Under the pieces are notes generated by a model. It saw only the letters and a program-made list of their open reading frames with translations. It was not told where the DNA came from and did not search any database. The translations under genes and the position numbers were made by a program. Below, in pieces: positions 1-10,100 of a stretch of DNA of 64,000 nucleotides. Each line of letters opens with the position of its first letter. Within the stretch, counting starts at the first letter, position 1. The stretch comes from Hofstenia miamia (Eukaryota; Xenacoelomorpha; Acoela). The DNA lies in NCBI GenBank assembly GCA_004352715.1, contig SCFE01000046.1, positions 417,743 through 481,742 of the forward strand, read 5' to 3'.

Positions 1-14
1 GCGGGTGACAAATT

Positions 15-239
15 GTGGTTGAGAGTAGGCAATTTTTTTTCAAACATTCACTGGAAACTAATATCAGATTAAAAAAATTCTACTTTGTAATTACTCGTTT
101 GTGCGCTGTTGCGGTTACATTGGGTGTATACATAGGAATGATACACATGATGAATTATCAATGGATTCAAAGACGTTCGCAATATTCTTGCGAATACAAT
201 CTTTCTAAGAACTCATTTTTTGAAAACTACGCTAAATAA
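15..239 (+). CDS. possible C-terminal exon of an unrecognised one-span membrane protein
   Basis: An open frame runs from just after an in-frame TGA at 6-8 to TAA at 237-239. It contains one hydrophobic stretch of about 20 residues (FVITRLCAVAVTLGVYIGMI) followed by a polar tail. It could be the last exon of a gene that begins left of the window, entered at a 3' splice site near 24-30 (for example after gagtag). I do not recognise the protein. Its short length and AT-rich surroundings mean it may be a chance open frame. Confidence 0.22.
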   Translation: MVESRQFFFKHSLETNIRLKKFYFVITRLCAVAVTLGVYIGMIHMMNYQWIQRRSQYSCEYNLSKNSFFENYAK

Positions 240-1388
240 ACATGGAAAATAATTGATTTCAATATTGGCGTGAGTTTTCAAATTCCTGGAAATGTATATT
301 TATTGTTTTCATTCAAAGCATAAATCGCTATTTATTTTTCAAATGTTAATTAATTATTGTAAATAATACTTCTATAGTTTATGCGTGTTAGATTTCTTCT
401 AATCCCTATGCTATTTAGATTTTGGGTTGCTTTTCCGTTTTGTAAATTTTTGTTATTTTGGTTTGGGAGTACACCGCCAAGCGCTAGAGACATCAAAATT
501 ATTTTGATTTTCATTTTTTCTTTTCATTGGGCGGTTTTCAATAAAATTTTTAATGTGAAATAATTTCATTTTTATTAATGATTCCTTGGAAAGTTTATGC
601 GCTACCATTTCTAGGAATGCATCTTTGCGCCAATGATAAACAAAAATACAATCATATTGAAAACATGAATTTTTTCGATTTCGTAATATAATTTATCTTA
701 TATATCAAACATATTTCAGCCTTATTGTCCTTCATTTTTCAATGATTGTTAAGTATAAGGTGTAAAATAGAAATTTTATATTAAAGTTCATGTTCAATGA
801 GTAAGTTTATTTTTCCATTTGTAATACTCAGGCGTTGATAAATTAGTTAAAATCTATGCTTTCAAAACTATGTAAGTGTTGTTTGATTCAAAAAGTCATT
901 GTTCATCTGAGTGTACCTGATATCGCTATGGGACACTTACATCGCCATCTTCAATTCTGTGCTGATGGTCATCGCATACAAAAATTGCAGAAGCTATATT
1001 CATAAAAGAAACTAAGGAGAATCTATTAAATAAACAACTAAATCAAAGATTAAGTATCGTATAAGATCTACGAATTCCAATTTGAATATCATAAAATTTA
1101 TATTTACCACCATATTATTTTAGTTATTTTGTACTGACGATGAGTGGAGACACTCAAAACATGTTGACATAAAATATTCCTTGTTTTTTACAATAAATAG
1201 TTTAAGCACAATATATATATANNNNNNNNNNNNNNNNNNNNNNNNNNNNNNNNNNNNNNNNNNNNNNNNNNNNNNNNNNNNNNNNNNNNNNNNNNNNNNN
1301 NNNNNNNNNNNNNNNNNNNNNNNNNNNNNNNNNNNNNNNNNNNNNNNNNNNNNNNNNNNNNNNNNNNNNNNNNNNNNNNNNNNNNCAC

Positions 1389-1426
<38 letters not shown>

Positions 1427-2410
1427 GTCGCTGTGTACGTACAAACTGCAGAAAAATTGCTGTATGATATTGGATGGCTTTGAATCGCTACATTTATTAA
1501 AATTTCCACTGTGTTTGTGCAATATACTCTATGTTTGCCAGCTTTCGACTGAATTATTCACTACATTGTTGAGTAATTATAGACTGGCAGTTTCAATAAA
1601 ATGTATCTTTATTGTAAAGCAGCACTTATAATTGTTGTCTGAGCATCCAATACCACCATACTATAATTTCATTTTTTAACAACAACTATAATGTGTAGTA
1701 CATAGCGACATACATAATTTGTTATATATATATAGTTTAAACAGTAAAAATAGTAAGTATATAACCATATATCACTTAGAAGTTTGCGTTTGAACCTAAT
1801 TTGGATTTCCCTTTTGTGTTCTTTGGATTTCATTCAACGATGACATTCTATTGAAATGAGAGCACTTCAAGTGCTCCGCAATAATACTTGAAGAATTTCC
1901 GGCTTTTTTCTATAGTGAGAAAAATTGCCATTTGCGAAGTTTCAGCTCAAGCACATTAATGGAATATGCTCATTGCGTAGTATAATCAATGGTTTAATAA
2001 ACTTAAATTAATTATGCAAAAGTTTAAAACCAAATCTTTTGAAATCTTGCATATTAATATAATTCGACTGTCTGATTGTGTCTGCAAAATTTTAGGCACA
2101 TCTTTATCCGTTACTGAGATATTTTGTACCTCTAGTTATGAACTCGGATTAATACTAAGAGCACACCAACTATATTATTTATTACACAAGAAGTTTAAAA
2201 CTTAGAAGCCGATTGTTCGCTAATAGCTGAACAAGTTTCAAGCTTTTATCGTCACTTGTTCTCAAACTATATGCACAAATAGCATGCCTCCAAATCTCCT
2301 AGAAGTGCAGTATACATTTTTTCAATTTTTATGAAAAAATCGAAATGAGCTGACCACACCCACTAGAAAAGCTTCTGTCAGGATAGAGGCGTGTGATTAG
2401 TTTGATCAAA
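240..2410. other. non-coding AT-rich spacer
   Basis: I see no supported gene here. Short open frames (for example 381-563 and 2014-2205) have AT-driven composition, no recognisable motif and no splice context. The stretch contains one (TA)n array with an N gap at 1211-1423. Confidence 0.6.
1211..1423. repeat. (TA)n microsatellite interrupted by a 164-bp N gap
   Basis: TA dinucleotides run into the gap at 1222-1385 from both sides, with CACAC at the right gap edge. The gap is probably the unresolved interior of a longer TA/CA array. Confidence 0.9.
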
Positions 2411-2412
2411 TG

Positions 2413-2414
<2 letters not shown>

Positions 2415-2447
<33 letters not shown>
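2415..2447. repeat. (TA)n microsatellite
   Basis: A pure TA repeat of about 16 units that borders the left end of the inverted-repeat element at 2450-2715. Confidence 0.95.
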
Positions 2448-2449
<2 letters not shown>

Positions 2450-2450
<1 letters not shown>

Positions 2451-2715
2451 ATTTGTAACATACTAATGTGAAATTGCGATTACAAAACACCAGAAATGTG
2501 AATTTTGTATGTTACAAAGCACCATTTTCTGGTACGGTACTTCAGGTATATTTTTTTTCAAAAAAAGTTAATGATCCTCTTAATGGCATCTAAATATGAG
2601 GTTTTAATACATTTTGAAATTTTTTTTTTCAAAAATTCCCAAATGGAGATTTTTCATTGATTTCACATATACTGGTGTTTTGTAGAATTTCCCATATATT
2701 GGTGTTTTGTAACAG
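2450..2715. mobile_element. MITE-like element with imperfect long terminal inverted repeats
   Basis: The left end reads GTAACATACTAATGTGAAA then TACAAAACACCAGAAATGTG. The reverse complement of the right end reads GTTACAAAACACCAATATATG then TACAAAACACCAGTATATGTG. The two ends therefore form an imperfect inverted repeat of about 55 bp, and each holds two copies of a related TACAAAACACCA word. There is no coding content. (TA)n arrays flank both sides, as expected for an element that targets TA. Confidence 0.5.
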
Positions 2716-2732
2716 AAAAAAATTTTTAACTN

Positions 2733-2773
<41 letters not shown>

Positions 2774-2787
2774 ATATATATATATAT
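2733..2787. repeat. (TA)n microsatellite beginning at a single-N join
   Basis: TA repeats with a short TGTATGTATG interruption at 2761-2770. The single N at 2732 is probably a scaffold join. The array runs almost to the 3' splice site upstream of the mL44 start. Confidence 0.9.
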
Positions 2788-2826
2788 TTGATTCATATAA
2801 ATATTCTCTTTATATTTTCAGAATTA

Positions 2827-3711
2827 ATGTATGGTATTCTTGCATTTTGTAAGCTTCCCTGTCTACAGACTTTTTCACGTTCTATCTCTAGGCAGTCTCG
2901 GATTAAACAGCAAATTATTTATCGTCGACAAAGAGTTGAATCACCACCAGAATCAGTGCACAGGTCGTTTTTTCCAAACTGGAATTATTCAGCAGAAATA
3001 GTAGCTTTTACTCATAGGTTTGGAATAAAGAACATAAACATTGATCACTTGCAAAGAGCCTTTGTGGAACCTAAGTATGTATCTGTCGAATTAGAGCGGC
3101 GTAGAGGAAGTTCTAAGGATCCAACGTTACCAATTAAAGATCATTCTCAATTGATAGAAGATGGAAAGACTATTTTTGGGAACTATTTGAACAGGTTAAT
3201 TCAAGACCACTATCCAAATTTTCCAAATTTTCTAATTAAAAGTGCTTTCAATTATCTTACACAGCCATTAAAACTACGCGAAATATGTTTAAAATTAGGA
3301 CTAGAAGATTTGATTCTTTCCCCTTCTTATCCATTCTCCAACGAACTCGTTTGTGATGCTCTCTATTCTTTGATTACAGTCATTAATGAATATGATTCAA
3401 GTATTTGCATGAACTTCGTTCGGGATTATTTCTTTTCTCAAATTGTTGGGGTTGATTTGGTTGACAGCATCTGTGTTGAGGATCCTAAGTCAATCTTGAG
3501 TGATTTGCTTCCATTAAGTTGTAGCATAGATTCGCGTTTAGTCTATGCGAATTCAATTGCATCTGTACGCGAAAGTTTTCATATTGCTGTTTATGTGGAT
3601 GGAAATTTCCGTGGTGAAGGTTTCGATGAAGACATTTATAAAGCTGAACACAACGCATTTGTTTCCGCTATAAAAGCCACTTTATGTTGTAATAAAAATA
3701 ATATTTTATAG
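2827..3711 (+). CDS. MRPL44: large ribosomal subunit protein mL44, mitochondrial
   Basis: A single open exon of 294 aa. The mL44 family consists of mitochondrial large-subunit proteins built from an inactive RNase III fold plus a double-stranded RNA-binding domain. Visible here are a basic, acid-poor N-terminus of about 45 residues that fits a mitochondrial presequence, the family motif PNWNYSAEI at residues 50-58, the RNase III-like region at about 60-212 (including FVRDYFFSQIVG), and a C-terminal dsRBD at about 218-287 (FHIAVYVDGNFRGEGF, then KAEHNAFVSAIKA). The length is slightly below the human protein. I chose the ATG at 2827 because a strong 3' splice site (TTTTCAG) ends at 2821, so the open frame further upstream is untranslated (TA)n. 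The next gene, PTIP, starts about 400 bp downstream on the same strand. Confidence 0.88.
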   Translation: MYGILAFCKLPCLQTFSRSISRQSRIKQQIIYRRQRVESPPESVHRSFFPNWNYSAEIVAFTHRFGIKNINIDHLQRAFVEPKYVSVELERRRGSSKDPTLPIKDHSQLIEDGKTIFGNYLNRLIQDHYPNFPNFLIKSAFNYLTQPLKLREICLKLGLEDLILSPSYPFSNELVCDALYSLITVINEYDSSICMNFVRDYFFSQIVGVDLVDSICVEDPKSILSDLLPLSCSIDSRLVYANSIASVRESFHIAVYVDGNFRGEGFDEDIYKAEHNAFVSAIKATLCCNKNNIL

Positions 3712-4083
3712 TACAGTCTAGGTATATTAGGTCTCATTTTCCATTTAGCTTGGCATTTATTCTGAGAATTCTACTATTTCTTTGTCGGAAAATCCCATTA
3801 GAATGTTCTAAGATTTTTTAAATAACTCTCTTGAATTACTATAATTTTACCAGCCTGTGAAACGCTCATAACGTTAACATAAATTCGATAAAATGTATTA
3901 TTTTTTGAATGGTTATTTTATTTGTATAAAAAGCTATTCCAACTAAAATTGTGTGTTTTTGTAATCTTAATCGATTACAATTTTACCTGTCTGCGATGCC
4001 AACGTAGATGAGCTGATAGTTTTATTTAATTTCCAGAGAAACTGCTTCTACATATTTATATATTTTTTAAATTTTTAGCGTCA

Positions 4084-4108
4084 AATAAAGTTACTTTGTT
4101 TGCTTTAG
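4084..4108 (+). promoter_or_regulatory. candidate poly(A) signal followed by 3' splice site between mL44 and PTIP
   Basis: AATAAA at 4084-4089 is followed by a T-rich tract and TTGCTTTAG ending at 4108, just before the PTIP start codons. This is the order expected between two genes of a trans-spliced operon: upstream poly(A) signal, then trans-splice acceptor, then downstream ATG. It could equally be an ordinary poly(A) signal plus the acceptor of a 5' UTR intron. Inference only. Confidence 0.35.
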
Positions 4109-4110
4109 TA

Positions 4111-4134
4111 ATGCGAATATGCGATGTTCCTTAG
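4111..4134 (+). other. short upstream ORF overlapping the PTIP start
   Basis: An ATG at 4111, 8 nt before the PTIP ATG at 4119 and in a different frame, opens a 7-codon frame ending in TAG at 4132-4134. If transcripts begin or are spliced upstream of 4111, it would be the first AUG met and could reduce use of 4119. PTIP could then start at the in-frame ATG at 4146. Confidence 0.35.
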
Positions 4135-6527
4135 AACCAACTGCCATGAGTGAAAATTTGCAAGAAACGAATACTGATGATTTATTGTTCAATGATATTT
4201 CATTTTATTCTATCGGATTATCCCCTGAAACATTAAATGTGCTACAGCAACATGGTGCCATTAAAGAATCATATCTTCATGATATGATAAATGTGTGTAT
4301 TGTCGCTCTGGATCTCGAAGACTCAAAACAATCAAGTGATCTTATCTCTGAAACTCGTTATAATTATGATAAAGTACAGATTGTTACCGATGATTGGGTA
4401 ACTCTTAGCTTAGTAGCCCAGAAAATTCTACCTTATAAGGTATTTGCTATTGATTACAAAGTGATATTTAAAAACTACTTATTCTGTCTCTCCCAGCTTT
4501 CAGTTACTGATAAAAGGACTCTTTGGTTTATATTAACTCACCACGGGGCCAAATGCACTTTGCGTTTATCAAAAGCCTGTACTCATTTGGTTATAGGCAG
4601 AGCTGTTGGCGCGAAATATGAAAAAGCACAAAACACCAATATTAAAATTATTACACCAGATTGGATTTTGGACGCCATTTCTTTAAAAAACTGCCAACAC
4701 GATTGTACTGCATATCATCCTTCACTTCTATTAGACGATTCCAGCTATGGATCAGTAATAGACTGTGTTTTGGAAAAAGCTGCCACCTCTCCTCCTTTAT
4801 CTCAAAATAATGGCATTGCTCCCATAATAATTCCGTCAGCAGACAGTTTACACAGAGAGGGCAATGAAGCGAACATGCAGTATTTTGTAAATAAGGCTAG
4901 TCATTTAGCACTTCAGAAAGATAAGGCTTCGTCAGTTAAAAGATCTCGTGCCACGAAAAATATGATGCGTAAAAAACTCAATGTTAACCCCCTACCTCAT
5001 AAAGGATTTATCAGTCCTAATAGTATATCGCCAACAATTAATCCTGCTGGAGTACATTCGAGTATATATTTTGGTCATGATCCTGATCAACGTGTTCCTC
5101 CAGAGTGCTGCTTATTAGCTTGTCGGTTCTATTTGGATAGCTATACAGATATAATTCCTGAACAAGAATTAAAAACCTGGAAAAAGGTGATTGAAGCCCA
5201 TGGAGGTGCTGTATGCCCTAATTTCAATGTCAAGGTTACACATTTAGTTTGTCCGACACATTCGAGTAAGCATTTCGAAAAGTGTTTGATAGAAGGAAGA
5301 CGCATAGTTACTGCATCATGGCTAAACGATGTTTTGACGGACAAAGTGCTGCGTCCTCCTAGTGAAGCTTTGCATTTTCCGCGAGCACCGTGTCAACCAC
5401 TCTTAAATTACGTAATATCTGTAACAGGATTTATTGATGTTGAACGTGAAAAGGTCAAAATGATGATACAAGATTTAGGTGGAAGTTTTAGTCCGAATTT
5501 GACTCGCGAATGTTCTTATCTAATTTGTAAATCTTTAACTGGTGCTAAGTATTCTAAAGCTTGTGAGTGGAACACACCTACGATTAATGTACAGTGGTTA
5601 AACGATTTATGGCTAATAGGAAAGGCTGAAAGACTTGCCAGTCCAAAATACCAAAATTTCGAGAATCCAGAAGCATTAAAATTGGATATTAATCATTATA
5701 GCCCAGTTATTTCCAGATTTATGACATGTTGGAGCAGACCATTACGCGTTAGCGCTGTTGAAATACGCAAACGTTCTCCATATTGGGAGTATTCTCTACT
5801 TAAGCGCAAGCAAGAAGCATCTTCTGATTTCCGTCTTGTTAAAAAAACTAAAACAAATGCTGATGGTACAACCAAAGACTTGGAAATCTTCGCCCCATCA
5901 CGTATTCAGGATAATATGCCTAGAGTTGTTTTTACAGGATTTACTGAAGAAGAAATTATTGTTTTACGAACAAAGATATTTAGTTTAGGAGGCACCTTGG
6001 CAACATCTATGTATACTGCAACGCATTTAATTGCTCCTCGCATATTACGCACTGTAAAATTTTTGATTGGAGTCTCTTTAATACCAAATATAGTCACTTC
6101 AGCTTGGATAAACGAAAGTTTTGAGAAACGCTGGTTATTGGATGAATACGATTTTTTCATTTCAGACACTGAAACAGAAGAACTTCTAGGCTTTAGACTT
6201 AAAGCTGCTGTAAAACGTAGCAGTGAATCCAAGCTTTTCAGTGGAATTAATATTTACTTGACACCTGGTGTTGAACCTCGACGAGATGACATGCAACAAA
6301 TAGTTGAAGCTGCAGGTGGTAGATTACTAGACCTCGAACCAGATTCATCGGACGCAAATGGAAAAAACGAAAGATCGATTATCGTCTCTTGTGATCAAGA
6401 TATTTCAATGTGCAGTAAATATACAGCTAAAAATTTACAAGTATTCAGTTCGGAACTAATTATAACTGGTGTTCTCACACAGCGATTAGATTTCGATGTG
6501 TTTCAACTAGAAATTCCAAAAGCGTAG
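4119..6527 (+). CDS. PAXIP1: PAX-interacting protein 1 (PTIP), six BRCT domains
   Basis: An intronless frame of 802 aa. PTIP is a nuclear adaptor of the KMT2C/D (MLL3/4) H3K4 methyltransferase complex and binds phosphorylated DNA-damage proteins through its C-terminal BRCT pair. Six BRCT repeats are visible: about 27-112 (TDDWVTLSL), 118-205 (CTHLVIG, TPDWILDAIS), 330-420 (AHGGAV, THLVC, TASWLND), 428-508 (YVISVTGF, LICK, VQWLND), 600-680 (VVFTGF, THLIAP, TSAWINE) and 702-792 (YLTPGV, ending in TGVLTQRLDFD). The 2+4 layout, the LWFILTHHGAKC segment of BRCT2 and the C-terminal GVLTQ-LD motif match PTIP rather than TOPBP1. The linker between BRCT2 and BRCT3 is short (about 125 aa) and lacks the glutamine-rich tract of vertebrate PTIP. 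A basic KK-TK stretch at 575-579 may help nuclear import. The start could be 4119 or 4146. Confidence 0.93.
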   Translation: MRCSLEPTAMSENLQETNTDDLLFNDISFYSIGLSPETLNVLQQHGAIKESYLHDMINVCIVALDLEDSKQSSDLISETRYNYDKVQIVTDDWVTLSLVAQKILPYKVFAIDYKVIFKNYLFCLSQLSVTDKRTLWFILTHHGAKCTLRLSKACTHLVIGRAVGAKYEKAQNTNIKIITPDWILDAISLKNCQHDCTAYHPSLLLDDSSYGSVIDCVLEKAATSPPLSQNNGIAPIIIPSADSLHREGNEANMQYFVNKASHLALQKDKASSVKRSRATKNMMRKKLNVNPLPHKGFISPNSISPTINPAGVHSSIYFGHDPDQRVPPECCLLACRFYLDSYTDIIPEQELKTWKKVIEAHGGAVCPNFNVKVTHLVCPTHSSKHFEKCLIEGRRIVTASWLNDVLTDKVLRPPSEALHFPRAPCQPLLNYVISVTGFIDVEREKVKMMIQDLGGSFSPNLTRECSYLICKSLTGAKYSKACEWNTPTINVQWLNDLWLIGKAERLASPKYQNFENPEALKLDINHYSPVISRFMTCWSRPLRVSAVEIRKRSPYWEYSLLKRKQEASSDFRLVKKTKTNADGTTKDLEIFAPSRIQDNMPRVVFTGFTEEEIIVLRTKIFSLGGTLATSMYTATHLIAPRILRTVKFLIGVSLIPNIVTSAWINESFEKRWLLDEYDFFISDTETEELLGFRLKAAVKRSSESKLFSGINIYLTPGVEPRRDDMQQIVEAAGGRLLDLEPDSSDANGKNERSIIVSCDQDISMCSKYTAKNLQVFSSELIITGVLTQRLDFDVFQLEIPKA

Positions 6528-7116
6528 CTTTTTTAGTACTTCCATTTAGGGCATTTGTTTTTACATTTCCTAAAAAGTGGCATAAATGTCTACAATCATG
6601 ATTTTTTGTAAATTTTTGTAAATATACTGAAGTGAGGCTTTGGCTTGCAAAACAAAGATACTTGTCGCATTTATTTTTCAACTGTGATTTTTGATATATT
6701 TTTGTTTGTGTGCTATTCTAGCATATTCTAAATTTTGAGTATTTTCTATGTTTGTTGTCTTTTGTAAAGATTTTCACATTGTTGATTATTGCCTCCTTCA
6801 TAAATTTTTTCTATAAATATTTAATAAATCATTTATCTTTAATGTATATTTGATTGTATTTATCAGAAAATTTGCTTTTATTTATATTTGTTTATAATTT
6901 TATATTGTTTGTTGAATTACATTTGAATTTAAGTTTGCTTTGAATTTTAATCCCTGAAGTTACTTAATATAGTAGACTTTGTTCGTTTTTATTATTTTTT
7001 CCAACGTTTGCTTTAATTTTTTACTATGTTTTATAATAAATGTATTAATTTTTGATAATTACTATGCCCTACAAATTGCCTAATTCTGCAGTAATACCTT
7101 TAGAGTTTAGTGAGGA
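6528..7116 (+). other. PTIP 3' flank and PHF10 5' flank
   Basis: No gene seen. AATAAA at 6823-6828 is a possible PTIP poly(A) signal. A pyrimidine-rich tract ending TTTAG at 7110, 6 nt before the PHF10 ATG, is a possible 3' splice site. Confidence 0.45.
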
Positions 7117-10100
7117 ATGGAAGAATTGCCTCTAGATTTGTCTTCAAATGCTACTTCTAGCTTTGATGCAGAAACTGTACAATCTTCAACATCTGTATCA
7201 TCTCAAGAAACAAACACTGAAGACTCTAAAGGTTGCGCATCTGATTTCTCCCTTGATGATACTCTTGATGAGGATTCTGTAAAACCTCCATCTATCCCTT
7301 CATCTCCTCAAACATTTTCTCCTCAGCCAGTAGACAGTGTCAAAGAAAAGCCCACACCCACTCGAAGAAAAGATCCGGTTTTAGGTTCAACATTCTCTGA
7401 AAAGGCTATTCTTTTTGAATACAGATGGCCAGATGAAAATAGTGGGGACTTCTATTTCATTCAAGAACAAGTAATTTTATGTTTGTAATATTTATACATC
7501 TTTTTAATAATTTCGTAAAATATTTTTATCCATCTTTTTAGGTGTGTGAATATATTGGCGTTACATCATTTAGAAGAAAATATCCTGACATTTATCGCCG
7601 TCAAGCTGATATTGGAGAGCGACATTTACTTTTAAGTAGTGGTGCAATATCTGCTGATCAAGAAGCTCTTGGATTGACGGCCGTTAAGTCGGAAGAAGTA
7701 CTTCAAATTTTAGCTCAGGATTTTCCTGAAAAGTATGCTCAATACATCAAGTATGTTTCTGCTCAGGAAAAAGAAAAGGTTAAAAGTGCAATGAAGTTGT
7801 GTGAAGCTCCACGTATGGACAAAGACAAAATGGCTGATTACATTAAAAACGCGGTTGCTGCTACGGCTGAATGGAATGCTAAGTATGCTTCTAGTTTTCT
7901 GAGAACTTTCTAATATTCTTTTAGATTTCAAAAAGACCGTAGGGAAAAGCGATCAATTTACCTGGATCTTCAAACGTACATTATTCAGGAACCACGCAAA
8001 GCTATTCTCTGTCCACAAACTAGTAAAATTGGAGCATATCCTTTAGCACTAATTCCTGGCCAATACTGCGACACTGTTCCTAAAAAGTATACGTCAGATG
8101 AACTCAACTATCTTCCTTTGGGTTCTGTTAGATATGGACCTGTTGACTTTCATGATCCATTTCTTAAAGATGATCCTGATTCTGAGGACAGTGACAGAGA
8201 AAAGAGTTAGTTTTCCATAGGAATTGTTTAAAACTTAATTTGGTTTTACTTAGAATTAATTTTACTACCAATATGTTTTTGGTTTTTCTATGCATTAAAC
8301 TTATTGAAAATACGTGTTTTTCATTTTGTTGTTTACAATATCTTTAGTGAGTGACGAAGGTGGAAGCGATGATGAATATTCTAGAAAGTTTAAAAGACCA
8401 CGATCTGTATCTCCAACACCAACAAACACAAGCACGAAGCGCAGTGAGATAACGTGTGGGATTTGTAATAAGGACGCCAACTCCAATAAACAGGGATTTC
8501 CTGAACAGCTGATTTATTGCTCACAGTGTGATAATGCTGGTCATCCAACGTGTCTTGAAATGAGTCCTGCATTAGTCAAGGTAATTTACATCTATATTCC
8601 TTAATGCCAATAAAAAATATAACATTGATTAATCTGTTTTTCAAAAGAAATATGTGCAGTAAATGTTCTTAAACTGATTTTGTTGGTAAATTATTCATCT
8701 AAAATTTTTTGCAATAAAAAAGGTATATTAAGATAGTTCAAATTTCAGCCTCTTGTTGAAGCATTATGTCGTGGATGATTTTATGAATCTTGTATCTATG
8801 ATTAGCACAGAGCAAAGTTTATAATTATAAAATTAAAATTGATCCTATCTACAAAATTTTGCGTCAAATGTTGCAGAACAAGTTAAAGAAAAAGTTATTG
8901 AAGGCCTACGTAATTTTGTTGTAAAATTTTTTAATATAATAATTCATATTCGAAGAGTTTCACTCCATGCACTCTGCAAAACTACGGACTTTTTGATCCC
9001 AACTGTCAAGTGTTCATCGAAATTAGACATTTGCATATACATTCGAACATCTCCATAGTTAAGTTCAGGGAGGTGTTAACTTTAAAGAAGATGCTATAGA
9101 ATTAGAATGCCAGCATCAGGGATGTTGAGATGGCGATAGGGGCTCCAACAGGACATGAAAGCAGAGTAATAAATATCATATTTCAAACGTTTAATAACTA
9201 AAACTGGATGATTTTCATACAATGAAAAATTTCCATTTAAGTATTGATAACTTATTATTAAAAAACTCTCTGAAATGACCAGAGTCGTAAAGGGAAAACT
9301 AATTGGAATCATTTTTAACTTCGTTTTTTTGGAAAACTTCTTTGCGACAAAATATGTTAAGCCTCTAATCCTTTTAGGTAGTATTGACTTACGACTGGCT
9401 TTGCATGGAATGTAAGACCTGCATGGTGTGCACTGAAACCAGTGATGAAGAGAACATGCTGTTCTGTGATAATTGTGACAGAGGCTACCACTCATATTGT
9501 GTTGGATTACGAAAAGTTCCCGAAGGCCGTTGGGTTTGTAGACAGTGCGGCGGGTGTGCATCTTGCCTTCAAAATTTACCCGCGGACGAAAATTTAAGCG
9601 ACGGCTGGGTAAAAGAATACACTCGTCCCCGCGATAAGTCAGAACCAGTATTCCTTCAGGTTCGGAAATTTTTCAAAGCGCTGTGCAAAATCAAAAAATA
9701 TCTACAGCAGCTCGGGATTTAGAAATTTATAATATTCGAGTTTTTAAAATTGGAAAGGGTTCGAATTTAATGTAATATAAGGAAATAGTGATATCATCAT
9801 TAACAATTCTTAAAATGCGAATTCGAAATCCAGAATAATACTATAATAAATATTTAAGATTCTTTCGCAACATTCTGGTATATAATTGCATTAGATGTAA
9901 GATTTAAGATATAACTAATGGCTTAGAATATTTCTGGTATATTTTTCAATTTTAGGCACTCGATTGACCCATTTTTATAAATATTGTATAGATCTTGCTA
10001 TATTTTATTTAAGCAATCTTTCGAAATGATATTTTTGTACATGTGTACAAAGTACAGGTTAATGATTTATTTTAATTTTTAGTTACATTGTCTTCCTTGC

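Noticed and set aside
1120-1522. Open frames through the first N gap and TA array
   Set aside because: N run plus (TA)n translates as repeated Tyr-Ile. Not coding.
4119-6527. Assignment as TOPBP1
   Set aside because: Six rather than eight or nine BRCT domains, with the 2+4 spacing and C-terminal GVLTQ-LD motif of PTIP.
9094-9561. 155-codon minus-strand frame overlapping PHF10 exon 5
   Set aside because: It lies opposite a confident PHD-encoding exon and has no motif of its own.
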